NCBI GenBank assembly: GCA_004375785.1
Contig: SOKM01000314.1
Coordinates: 1 to 6,617 of the forward strand
Reading direction: 5' to 3'
Length of the DNA stretch: 6,617 nucleotides
From: Candidatus Cloacimonadota bacterium
Lineage (GTDB): Bacteria; Hydrothermota; E44-bin80
The notes below the pieces were generated by a model. That model saw only the letters and a list, made by a program, of their open reading frames with translations, searched no databases and was not told where the DNA came from. Position numbers and translations under genes: made by a program. Every line of letters begins with the position of its first letter. The stretch's first letter is position 1. Below, piece by piece: positions 1 through 6,452 of this stretch.

Positions 1-933
1 GACTTAAAAGATTTGGTAAAGGAACAGGTAACTACTTTCCTTCCAATAAAGAAGCTTTTCCTTCCTCCACATTTTCAGATGTTTCATTATGATGGAAAGA
101 CTTACGAAGAAAATTTTGATGTTTTAGAGCATAGAATTATCTATGGTGTTTTCCCCTGTGAAATTCATTCACTACTCATCTTTGACAGGATTTTTGGACT
201 TGCATATAAAGATACATACTATTTCCGCTGTAGAGCAAACACTACCATAATTGCATTATCCTGTGTTCCTTGCGTGTCCTGTTTTTGCAAGTCAACAAGG
301 ACACATATCATAGATGAAGGATTTGATCTTGGTATGACAGACCTTGGTAATTTTTATCTTATCTGGGTAGGGACTAGTAAAGGTGATGATCTTATTCGTG
401 CAGCACCTGACCTGTTTGACAAAGATGTAACACAGGATGACATCCAGAAATATATTACCTGGAGAGAATTGAAAGATGGAAAATTTGAAGAGGAATTAGA
501 TTTTGAAATAATGCCGGATATTATGGATCTCAACTACAACAGTCCCATATGGGAGGAATTAGCAGAAAAATGTCTTTCCTGTGGTGCCTGCACTATGGTC
601 TGTCCAACCTGTAATTGTTTCGATGTTATAGATGAGGTTGAACTAAGTGATGATTCTGTTAGCAGAGAAAGAAACTGGGATTCATGTATGTTTAAGGAGT
701 ATTCAATGGTTGCTGAGGGGTACAATTTCAGGGAAGCAAAATCGGAAAGATTAAAGCTATGGTATACACATAAACTAAAATCATTTACAGGTGCTTATGG
801 AAAATATAGCTGTGTGGGGTGTGGGAGGTGTGTTTCCACCTGCCCTGTTGATATAAATATCCTGAGTGTAGTAAAAGCATTACTTACAGGAAAGGTTGAC
901 AAAAATTCTATTAATAAAGGTAAGTGCAAGTGA
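1..933 (+). CDS. hydB: Group 3b [NiFe]-hydrogenase (sulfhydrogenase) beta subunit, iron-sulfur protein, 5'-truncated
   Basis: Electron-transfer subunit of a cytoplasmic NAD(P)-linked hydrogenase; it carries iron-sulfur clusters next to the flavin subunit. The frame is open to the left edge, so the true start lies outside the window. The TTG at 13 is probably not the start, because the family normally has an N-terminal stretch before the 'LFLPP' segment seen here at once. Counting from that TTG: a Cys cluster at 84, 87, 90 and 92 ending in the family-typical CFC; a first ferredoxin-like motif with Cys 187, 190, 193 and 197 plus C200 and C202; the conserved WDSC at 222-225; and a second motif with Cys 267, 270, 273 and 277 followed by Pro. 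These match the HydB/AsrA-like family. The related sulfite reductase subunit AsrA is an alternative by domain alone, but the hydG-hydD-hydA neighbours favour HydB. The stop overlaps the next gene. Confidence 0.93.
   Translation, partial: DLKDLVKEQVTTFLPIKKLFLPPHFQMFHYDGKTYEENFDVLEHRIIYGVFPCEIHSLLIFDRIFGLAYKDTYYFRCRANTTIIALSCVPCVSCFCKSTRTHIIDEGFDLGMTDLGNFYLIWVGTSKGDDLIRAAPDLFDKDVTQDDIQKYITWRELKDGKFEEELDFEIMPDIMDLNYNSPIWEELAEKCLSCGACTMVCPTCNCFDVIDEVELSDDSVSRERNWDSCMFKEYSMVAEGYNFREAKSERLKLWYTHKLKSFTGAYGKYSCVGCGRCVSTCPVDINILSVVKALLTGKVDKNSINKGKCK
916..920 (+). promoter_or_regulatory. Ribosome binding site AAAGG that decides the hydG start
   Basis: AAAGG lies 9 bases before a GTG at 930 and only 3 bases before an in-frame GTG at 924. 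Normal Shine-Dalgarno spacing favours 930, which also gives a GTGA overlap with the hydB stop codon. Confidence 0.5.
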
Positions 934-1763
934 CCAATCCATTTTTACCTGAGCCAGCAAGAATAGTAAGAAAATTTGAGCTTGCAAAAGATGTAAGGTT
1001 TTTCCAGATCCGTTTCATTGATATGGAGAGGGCTCTCTCTTTTGGTTATACGCCAGGACAGTTTATGATGTTTTCAATCCCTGGAACTGGAGAGGCACCC
1101 TTTTCTATCTCTTCAACGCCGTCACGACCGGGGCTGCTTGAGTTTTGTATAAGAAAGGCAGGAAGATTAACAGAAGCTCTCTTTAGACTAAGGGAAAATG
1201 ATGGAATAGGAATCAGGGGACCTTATGGAGATGGTTTTCCCGTTAATAAAATGAAAGGTTACGATTTACTTATCATAATGGGTGGTCTTGGCGCCGCACC
1301 ATTGAGATCTCTTTTGCTCTATGCCCTTGATAATAGAGAACTATTTGGTAAATTACATCTTCTATATGGAGCTAAAAGACCTAAGGATATGCTCTTCAAA
1401 AAGGAATTCCTGGAATTCATAGGAAGGGAAGACATTGAGTGTCTTCTTACTGTCGATAAAGATGACGCAGGGAAATGGCCCTGTTACACAGGGTTTGTAA
1501 CATCACTCTTTGAAAGGATCGAAGACATAAATGCTGAGAATACCTTTGCCTGTGTATGTGGTCCACCTGTTATGTATAAATTTGTCCTTGAAAAACTCGT
1601 GAAACTGAATATACCAAAACATCAGATACTTATGACACTGGAACGAAGAATGAAATGTGGAATTGGAAAATGTGGACACTGCGCTATTGAAGATATATAC
1701 ACCTGTATGGATGGACCGGTCTTCACATACTGGGATGTGCTCCATATGAAGGAATTGATATAA
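930..1763 (+). CDS. hydG: Group 3b [NiFe]-hydrogenase (sulfhydrogenase) gamma subunit, FAD/NAD(P)-binding reductase
   Basis: Diaphorase subunit that passes electrons between NAD(P)H and the iron-sulfur relay through FAD. I start it at GTG 930 (277 residues) because of the AAAGG spacing and the GTGA overlap with hydB; GTG 924 would add two residues. Using the 930 start: an N-terminal ferredoxin-reductase-type beta barrel has the FAD motif PFSISS at 57-62 and GPYGDGFP at 97-104. The nucleotide-binding domain has GGLGAAPLR at 118-126 and CGPP at 210-213. A C-terminal [2Fe-2S] motif has Cys 243, 248, 251 and 259 (C-x4-C-x2-C-x7-C), the arrangement of dihydroorotate dehydrogenase electron-transfer subunits (PyrK) and HydG. 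Length is normal for the family. Preference for NADH or NADPH cannot be read safely. PyrK or AsrB are alternatives by domain, excluded by the hydrogenase neighbours. Confidence 0.94.
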   Translation: MTNPFLPEPARIVRKFELAKDVRFFQIRFIDMERALSFGYTPGQFMMFSIPGTGEAPFSISSTPSRPGLLEFCIRKAGRLTEALFRLRENDGIGIRGPYGDGFPVNKMKGYDLLIIMGGLGAAPLRSLLLYALDNRELFGKLHLLYGAKRPKDMLFKKEFLEFIGREDIECLLTVDKDDAGKWPCYTGFVTSLFERIEDINAENTFACVCGPPVMYKFVLEKLVKLNIPKHQILMTLERRMKCGIGKCGHCAIEDIYTCMDGPVFTYWDVLHMKELI

Positions 1764-1782
1764 AAGCAAAGTATTTTTTGAA

Positions 1783-2559
1783 ATGAAGAAAAAGATAGGC
1801 ATTTATGGATTTACAGGATGTGCGGGCGACCAGTTAACCATTATTCATTCAGAAGATAAACTACTTACTTTTTTTGATAAAGCGGAAATAGTTTCGTTCT
1901 CTATGGCAAAGAGTAATAATAAGGAGTGCGAACTTGATATTGCCTTCATAGAGGGTTCAATAACGACGGAAGAACAGAGGAAAAGAATTATAGAAATAAG
2001 AGAAAGAACAAATATACTGGTTCCTATGGGAGCCTGTGCTTGTTTTGGTGGTATTCAGTCTATGAAATTGGGAGATGGAAAATATAAAGAGCGGTATGAA
2101 AAGGTTTATGGAAAGAAAAAGATTACCATTGACACAACTTTTGAATCCCAGCCAATCAATGCATTTGTAAAAGTTGATTTTTGTATTCCAGGGTGTCCTA
2201 TCAGTGCTCGACAATTCTTTTCTGTTTTTACGAAACTCATAAACGATTTTCGTCCTGTTCTATATTCCTTTCCTGTCTGCACAGAATGTAAGTGGCATGA
2301 AAATCTGTGTCTCCTTATTGAAAAGAATCTTCCCTGTCTCGGCCCAATTACAAGGGCTGGGTGTGGGGCGATATGTCTTGACCATTCCATTCCCTGTGTA
2401 GGTTGCTGGGGCCCTGTTGACGAGGCTAATGTAGCCTATGAGTTTAAACTCCTCATCGAACAGGGATTTTCCCCTGAGGCAATCATCAAAAAATTCAGGA
2501 TGTTCGGTGGCAAGGTAAGTCAAAAACTTGTAAAGAACTTAATTGGGAAATATGTGTAA
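1783..2559 (+). CDS. hydD: Group 3b [NiFe]-hydrogenase (sulfhydrogenase) delta (small) subunit
   Basis: Small subunit that holds the three-cluster iron-sulfur relay between the NiFe site of HydA and the flavin module. The 258 residues match the 'oxidoreductase, NADH ubiquinone 20 kDa subunit' fold. Likely proximal cluster ligands are C13, C85 (in GACACFGG) and C138 (in CIPGCP). The usual fourth Cys of the N-terminal CxxC is Asp here (C13-A-G-D16). Medial and distal cluster ligands are drawn from Cys 166, 169, 176, 185, 194, 198, 205 and 208, including the GCGAIC and CVGCWGP motifs typical of group 3 small subunits. There is no Tat signal, so the enzyme is cytoplasmic. The gap from hydG is 19 bases with no clear Shine-Dalgarno site, so translation may rely on reinitiation. 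It ends 6 bases before hydA. Confidence 0.95.
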   Translation: MKKKIGIYGFTGCAGDQLTIIHSEDKLLTFFDKAEIVSFSMAKSNNKECELDIAFIEGSITTEEQRKRIIEIRERTNILVPMGACACFGGIQSMKLGDGKYKERYEKVYGKKKITIDTTFESQPINAFVKVDFCIPGCPISARQFFSVFTKLINDFRPVLYSFPVCTECKWHENLCLLIEKNLPCLGPITRAGCGAICLDHSIPCVGCWGPVDEANVAYEFKLLIEQGFSPEAIIKKFRMFGGKVSQKLVKNLIGKYV

Positions 2560-2565
2560 GAAAGA

Positions 2566-3849
2566 ATGAAAAAGATAAAGATTGATATACTCTCGAGGGT
2601 TGAAGGACATGGTGGCATCCTTGTAACGATTGATGGGAATAGGGTAGAGGAGGTGAAAGTAAATATCTATGAGGGTCCAAGGCTCATCGAACAACTCCTC
2701 ATCGGGAAAGACTATAAGGAATGCCTTAATATTGTTCCAAGAATATGTGCGATATGTACTCTTTCTCACAGGTATGCAAGCATAAGGGCACTTGAAAGAG
2801 CACTCGGTGTTTCAGTGAAAAAGAAGGTTTTACTTATGAGAGACCTGATGCTTCTCGGAGAGATAATAGAGAGCAATGCGCTTCATGTTTTTGTGCTCGC
2901 CCTTCCGGATTTTTTCGGTTTTCCATCCATCACAGAGATGTTACAGGAACACAGAGAAATTATAATGACAGGATTAAAAATAAAAGAATTCGGCAATCTC
3001 GTAATGAAAACAACATCGGCAAGGATGATACACGGTGAGAACCCGATTATAGGCGGGTTCGGAAAGTATCCTCTTAATAAGGAACTAAATGAAATAAAAA
3101 GGAAGGCAAATGAACTCGTCCCGATGGCAGTAAATGCAGTAGAATTCCTCTCATCTGTAAAAGTTCCAAACTTCTGTGAGGGAAAGGAAAAGATAACGTT
3201 TATGTGCCTTAATTCAGGAGAAGAATTTGGTTTTGTGGGAGATACAGTTTTGATCTCAAGGGGCGAGGAAAGAAATGTAGATGAATATGAAAATCTCACA
3301 AATGAACGTGTTGTTTCCCATTCATACGCCAAGAGGTGTACCTATAAAGAAAAAACCTTTACTGTAGGTGCTATTGCAAGGGTCAATCTCCTGGGTGAAA
3401 GACTAAAGGGTGAATCATTCAAGTATTTCAAGAAGATGTATAATTCAAGATGGGAGAAAAATCCACTATTTAATAGTTATGCACAACTCCTTGAAATACT
3501 CTTTGTGTTGGAGAAGATTCCCTCCTTGATAGATGAAATAAAACGGTTTAAAAACCCTGAGATAGAAATTCCTGAAAAAGTTTCTGGTAGAGCAACAGGA
3601 GCGGTGGAAGCACCAAGAGGAACACTCTATCACCATTACGATTTAGAGAATGGGATTATCATAAAGGCATATATAATCACTCCGACAGACCAGAACCTCG
3701 ATGAGATGGAAAGGTTCTTGAGGATTGCAGCAGAGAACCTTCTAAAAAAATCGAAGAAAGACATCGATTCAAAACTTGAAATGGTAGTGAGGGCTTACGA
3801 CCCCTGTATCAGCTGCTCCGCGCATTTAGTTAAAGTAGTCCATAAATGA
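2566..3849 (+). CDS. hydA: Group 3b [NiFe]-hydrogenase (sulfhydrogenase) alpha (large) subunit, catalytic
   Basis: Catalytic subunit that binds the Ni-Fe(CN)2CO centre and performs reversible H2 oxidation and proton reduction. The 427 residues are a normal length for group 3. RVEGHG stands at 11-16. The N-terminal metal motif is RICAIC at 59-64, with Ni/Fe ligands C61 and C64 and H68 nearby. EAPRGTLYHHY at 348-358 is the conserved large-subunit motif. The C-terminal metal motif DPCISCSAH at 412-420 supplies C414 and C417. After H420 come seven residues (LVKVVHK), the expected peptide removed by the maturation protease. The RIC[AS]IC form and the absence of a Tat-partner small subunit point to a soluble group 3 enzyme. 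The gap from hydD is 6 bases with only a weak purine-rich ribosome site (AAGAAAG). The stop overlaps the protease start as ATGA. Confidence 0.96.
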   Translation: MKKIKIDILSRVEGHGGILVTIDGNRVEEVKVNIYEGPRLIEQLLIGKDYKECLNIVPRICAICTLSHRYASIRALERALGVSVKKKVLLMRDLMLLGEIIESNALHVFVLALPDFFGFPSITEMLQEHREIIMTGLKIKEFGNLVMKTTSARMIHGENPIIGGFGKYPLNKELNEIKRKANELVPMAVNAVEFLSSVKVPNFCEGKEKITFMCLNSGEEFGFVGDTVLISRGEERNVDEYENLTNERVVSHSYAKRCTYKEKTFTVGAIARVNLLGERLKGESFKYFKKMYNSRWEKNPLFNSYAQLLEILFVLEKIPSLIDEIKRFKNPEIEIPEKVSGRATGAVEAPRGTLYHHYDLENGIIIKAYIITPTDQNLDEMERFLRIAAENLLKKSKKDIDSKLEMVVRAYDPCISCSAHLVKVVHK

Positions 3850-4337
3850 AAAATGTAACATTCACCAAACGACTCAAACAAATTGTTGACAATAAACGAA
3901 TCGCAGTGGTTGGAATGGGCAATGTCGATAGGGCAGATGATGGTTTTGGAATTAAAGTTGCAGAATCACTCAAATTAGAATTTCCTGATAGGATTTTTAT
4001 AGAAGATGAAGGAATGGAAGGGATATTAAATACGATAAACGAGAGGAAAGACATAGATTTTGTGGTATTTGTAGATACGGTTGATGCTAATGAAAAAAAT
4101 GGGACTCTTCTAATTATTGAAAAAGAGAACATAGAAGACATAAAATACTCTCACAAAATTCCCTTAAAACTCTACCTTTCACTGGTTGATAAACCATCCT
4201 GTATCATCGGTATCCAGCCTGAACAGTTAAATTTTATGCAGCCAGTTTCAGAAGAAGTTGTAGATGGTATAAGAAAAACTATAAAGATGCTAAAATCAGT
4301 AATGAAGGATAATGTAGGTAGTGAAGAAAAAGATTGA
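3846..4337 (+). CDS. Hydrogenase maturation protease (HyaD/HycI family)
   Basis: Nickel-sensing endopeptidase that cuts the C-terminal peptide from a [NiFe]-hydrogenase large subunit after the metal is inserted, which locks the active site. The 163 residues begin, after a short lead, with the family motif VVGMGNVDRADDGFG at 21-35. Comparison from memory with HybD and HycI suggests nickel-contact residues D32, D77 (in FVDTVD) and H103 (in YSHKIP). Its ATG overlaps the hydA stop as ATGA, so it is translationally coupled to its presumed substrate, which ends in a 7-residue tail after the DPCxxCxxH motif. The C-terminus is lysine- and glutamate-rich. No terminator is evident after it, so transcription may continue into the next gene 41 bases on. 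The family assignment is firm; HydA as substrate is inferred from position. Confidence 0.93.
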   Translation: MKNVTFTKRLKQIVDNKRIAVVGMGNVDRADDGFGIKVAESLKLEFPDRIFIEDEGMEGILNTINERKDIDFVVFVDTVDANEKNGTLLIIEKENIEDIKYSHKIPLKLYLSLVDKPSCIIGIQPEQLNFMQPVSEEVVDGIRKTIKMLKSVMKDNVGSEEKD

Positions 4338-4378
4338 TAAATATGGAAAAAAAGGGTCCGAAAAAATAAGGAGATGAA

Positions 4379-5362
4379 ATGAACCTTATGAAGACGTTTC
4401 TTATATTTTTTATTTTTGAGTTCTTCTCTATAATAGTTATAATACCATCCATATTTTCAGAGGAAAAAAATCTTTCAGAAGATAATTACAGGATATATTC
4501 TGTAGAACACAGTGAAGTAATATCAATAGAAAGGATTGTAGAAGATTTTGGGGATTATGATGTAATTTTTTTTGGAGAAGAGCACAACGATTCTGTTGCT
4601 CATTATCTTGAATGGTTATTATTAGAAAAATTGTTTAATACATATGGTGAATCACTTGCTCTTTCTCTTGAAATGTTTGACAGGGATGTCAGGGTGGTCT
4701 TGGATGAATATCTGAGAGACAAAATTAAAGAACAATATCTTAAGAAAGATGCCAGGATATGGAAAAATTATAAGGATTACCGACCTATGGTAGAATTTGC
4801 GAAGGAAAAAAATTTGGATATTATTGCAGCAAATGCACCTTTTCGGTATGTTAATCTGGCAAACTCAAAAGGGCAGAAATATCTTACAACGCTTTCTGAG
4901 ACTGCAAAATCCTTTATTGCTCCGCTTCCATACGATACAGCAGTAGGGGCTTACCTTGAAAAACTTAAGGATATAAGTAAACAAATAGCCGATTCGTTAG
5001 CCAAAAAAGAAAAAGCAATGCCTGATTCCTTAAAAAAATCAAAAATGAAACCGATGTCCATGCCAACCTACAACATAAATCAAGGACAGTCGCTCTGGGA
5101 TGCAACAATGGCATATTCGATTTATCAATATCGTGAAAAGAATCCAGATAAAAAGATTATGCATGTGAATGGTAGAATGCACAGTGATGACCATTTTGGT
5201 GTTATACAACAACTGAAAAATTATGATAACAATATTAGATATCTCTTAATATCTGCATTCCCGGAGGATTCATTTCCAAATACTGACTTTATCCAATATA
5301 AAAATCTTGCAGACTATATTATCATAACGGACCCTTCCATTCCTAAAACATTCGAGCAGTAA
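4379..5362 (+). CDS. ChaN-like exported protein (heme-binding uptake / DUF399 family)
   Basis: Probable cell-surface or periplasmic protein of the family that includes ChaN, an iron-regulated lipoprotein reported to bind heme. The start has AAGGAG at 4368-4373, 5 bases upstream; a second in-frame ATG three codons on is less well spaced. Residues 1-27 form a Lys-containing hydrophobic signal peptide or anchor. There is no cysteine anywhere, so it is not a lipoprotein, unlike E. coli-type or Campylobacter ChaN. Family motifs are GEEHND at 66-71 with H75, LEMFDRD at 97-103, YRPMVEFA at 134-141, AANAP at 150-154, and NGRMHSDDHFG at 264-274. Residues about 195-235 form a Lys/Met/Ser-rich insert (M214, M223, M226, M228). 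Heme binding is a family property and is not proved here; a link to supplying iron for the hydrogenase is speculation from adjacency. Confidence 0.8.
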   Translation: MNLMKTFLIFFIFEFFSIIVIIPSIFSEEKNLSEDNYRIYSVEHSEVISIERIVEDFGDYDVIFFGEEHNDSVAHYLEWLLLEKLFNTYGESLALSLEMFDRDVRVVLDEYLRDKIKEQYLKKDARIWKNYKDYRPMVEFAKEKNLDIIAANAPFRYVNLANSKGQKYLTTLSETAKSFIAPLPYDTAVGAYLEKLKDISKQIADSLAKKEKAMPDSLKKSKMKPMSMPTYNINQGQSLWDATMAYSIYQYREKNPDKKIMHVNGRMHSDDHFGVIQQLKNYDNNIRYLLISAFPEDSFPNTDFIQYKNLADYIIITDPSIPKTFEQ

Positions 5363-5440
5363 TTTTTTTTTAAGCCACTCAAAACCTTCATTACTATAAA
5401 GATTGCGTATATACATTTACTCTGTCAAAAGAAGTTTTTG

Positions 5441-5462
5441 TTTTTCTTTGATTAAAGAAAAA
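5441..5462. repeat. Perfect 9-bp inverted repeat, A/T-rich, in the spacer after the ChaN-like gene
   Basis: TTTTTCTTT at 5441-5449 and AAAGAAAAA at 5454-5462 are perfect complements around the loop GATT. On neither strand is the hairpin followed by a T-run, so it is a poor terminator. It ends 2 bases before a TTGACT that could be a -35 element, the right place for a repressor or activator site. The A/T-only composition means chance is a real possibility. The rest of the 5363-5535 spacer shows a 9-base T-run right after the ChaN-like stop codon and nothing else I recognise. Confidence 0.45.
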
Positions 5463-5464
5463 TC

Positions 5465-5502
5465 TTGACTAATTGAATGATATGGGTTAGTGTAAATATC
5501 AG
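5465..5502 (+). promoter_or_regulatory. Possible promoter for the DUF5678-retropepsin pair
   Basis: TTGACT at 5465-5470 is a good -35 match, but the -10 options are weak: TAGTGT at 5488 after 17 bases or TGTAAA at 5491 after 20. A second reading is TTGAAT at 5473-5478 with TATCAG at 5497-5502, 18 bases apart. The 173-base spacer and the strong ribosome site downstream make a separate promoter plausible. Confidence 0.25.
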
Positions 5503-5535
5503 AAGTCTTAAAAGTTAATAGAAAAGGAGACAATT

Positions 5536-5736
5536 ATGAAGAAAGAAGGGAGCGAAATATGGGCTTTAAAACATCCTCTAAATTTTAATAAGTATAGAGG
5601 AGAATATCTTGCCCTTGTGAATGATAGGATTGTAGCACATGGAAAAAAGTTCGAGGAAGTTTACAATGAGGCGATTAAATTTGATAAAGAGCCTGTATTT
5701 ACAAAAATTCCTGAAAGTGAGATAATGATCCTATGA
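5536..5736 (+). CDS. DUF5678 family small protein
   Basis: Small soluble protein of 66 residues with no known biochemical role. AAGGAG at 5524-5529, 6 bases before ATG, fixes the start. The core 'KYRGEYLALVNDRIVAHGKKFEEVYNEA' region (about 19-46), followed by a 'KEPVFTKIPESE' strand at 51-62, matches the DUF5678 pattern as I remember it: a short beta hairpin with a Val/Ile-Ala-His-Gly turn, one helix, then a strand ending in a Pro before acidic residues. No signal peptide, membrane segment, Cys or catalytic motif is visible. Its stop codon overlaps the start of a retropepsin-like protease as ATGA, so the two products are probably made in linked amounts. Possible roles are substrate, inhibitor or targeting partner of that protease; all are inference. 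Confidence 0.8.
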   Translation: MKKEGSEIWALKHPLNFNKYRGEYLALVNDRIVAHGKKFEEVYNEAIKFDKEPVFTKIPESEIMIL

Positions 5737-6155
5737 TAAAATTTAGTTTCAAAAGTTTTGAGACCGAACATTTTGGCATAGTTAAGAGACCATTTGGCAC
5801 TATCAAACTTATTTCTGGAAACTATAGTGTTAGAGGGGAGTTTCTCATTGATTCAGGTGCAGATATAACAATAGTTCCTAAAGGGTTTGGTGAAACAGGA
5901 TTGGGTTTCTCTCTTATGGAGGGTGAGAAGGTTGTTAATCTTGGTGGTGTTGGAGGTGGTTCAATTCCTGTTGTTATGAGGAATATCGAAATAAGAATAG
6001 AGGATGAAGTGATCGAAACGAGAATTGCTTGGGCTCTCGCAGATACAGTTCCATTAATTCTTGGACGACTTGATTTCTTCAAAAAATTCAATATTGAATT
6101 TAGAGAAAGTGAAAATAATATTATTTTACAAAAAGTAATACACTTAGAACCCTGA
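5733..6155 (+). CDS. Retropepsin-like aspartic protease
   Basis: Single-domain aspartic peptidase of the retroviral type, expected to work as a homodimer with one catalytic Asp from each chain. The 140 residues contain the active-site motif LIDSGADITIVP at 38-49 with catalytic D40, a glycine-rich stretch GGVGGGSIPV at 71-80 where the flap would lie, and the hydrophobic-hydrophobic-Gly motif LILGRLDFF at 108-116 that supports the active-site loop. There is no signal peptide, so it acts in the cytoplasm. Gag-like, reverse transcriptase or integrase sequences are absent on both sides, so it is a cellular bacterial version and not a retroelement fragment. It is translationally coupled (ATGA) to the DUF5678 gene; its own ribosome site is weak. 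The substrate is unknown. The protease fold call is firm; peptidase activity is inferred from the intact DSGA motif. Confidence 0.85.
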   Translation: MIKFSFKSFETEHFGIVKRPFGTIKLISGNYSVRGEFLIDSGADITIVPKGFGETGLGFSLMEGEKVVNLGGVGGGSIPVVMRNIEIRIEDEVIETRIAWALADTVPLILGRLDFFKKFNIEFRESENNIILQKVIHLEP

Positions 6156-6385
6156 TGAAACTGCTTATCAAGTGCTTCGGATGATAATAAGGTAAGTTTT
6201 CTCAAAAAATGACTATACACTGGAAATAAACGGAAGGGGATTGCATCATATCTTTGTAGTACTCCAAAGATGGTATGTTATTTAGAGCGGGATATTGATG
6301 ACAGGAGATTACGAGTTATAGAAAGAAGTTTGGGATGGTAATTTTTCTATATTCCAGTTTCCAGCCTGACCCCGCTTCTTTTTAT

Positions 6386-6409
6386 GGGGTTTCATAACCC
6401 CTTATTTTT
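6386..6409 (+). terminator. Probable rho-independent terminator
   Basis: GGGGTT at 6386-6391 pairs perfectly with AACCCC at 6396-6401 around the loop TCAT, followed by TTATTTTT. The stem is only 6 bp but G-C rich in an otherwise A/T-rich region. It would end transcription from the DUF5678-retropepsin pair, although it lies about 230 bases past the last stop. An upstream ACCCC at 6369-6373 could pair with the same GGGG. Confidence 0.5.
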
Positions 6410-6452
6410 CAATATAATAGCTTATCGTATATAGACTTAGTTTCACTTTCAA

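Noticed and set aside
13..15. TTG at 13 as the true hydB start
   Set aside because: The frame is open to the left edge with no stop, and no ribosome site precedes it. The family has additional N-terminal residues, so the gene is treated as cut by the window.
2883..3332. Minus-strand open frame of 149 codons inside hydA
   Set aside because: It lies wholly within the firmly identified hydA, is serine- and phenylalanine-rich in the way of an antisense shadow, and has no recognisable domain.
5733..6155. Retropepsin gene as a fragment of a retrotransposon or retrovirus-like element
   Set aside because: No reverse transcriptase, integrase or terminal repeats flank it. Cellular single-domain retropepsins are known in bacteria, and the gene is coupled to a DUF5678 gene.
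6165..6187. TTATCA/TGATAA inverted repeat with a CTTCGG loop as terminator of the retropepsin gene
   Set aside because: The stem is 6 bp of mostly A-T pairs with an asymmetric internal loop and no T-run after it.
5822..6220. Minus-strand open frame of 132 codons opposite the retropepsin gene
   Set aside because: The plus strand has clear protease motifs. The antisense frame is low-complexity Ser/Pro/Ile sequence with no domain and no convincing start signal.
6213..6341. Plus-strand open frame ending in an arginine-rich tail, possibly a gene remnant
   Set aside because: It follows a stop at 6210, has no ribosome site, and matches no family I recognise; a chance frame is as likely.
6309..6395. 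Minus-strand 28-codon frame preceded by AAGGGG
   Set aside because: The AAGGGG is only 2 bases from the ATG and belongs to the terminator-like hairpin; the peptide is read through repeat-like DNA.
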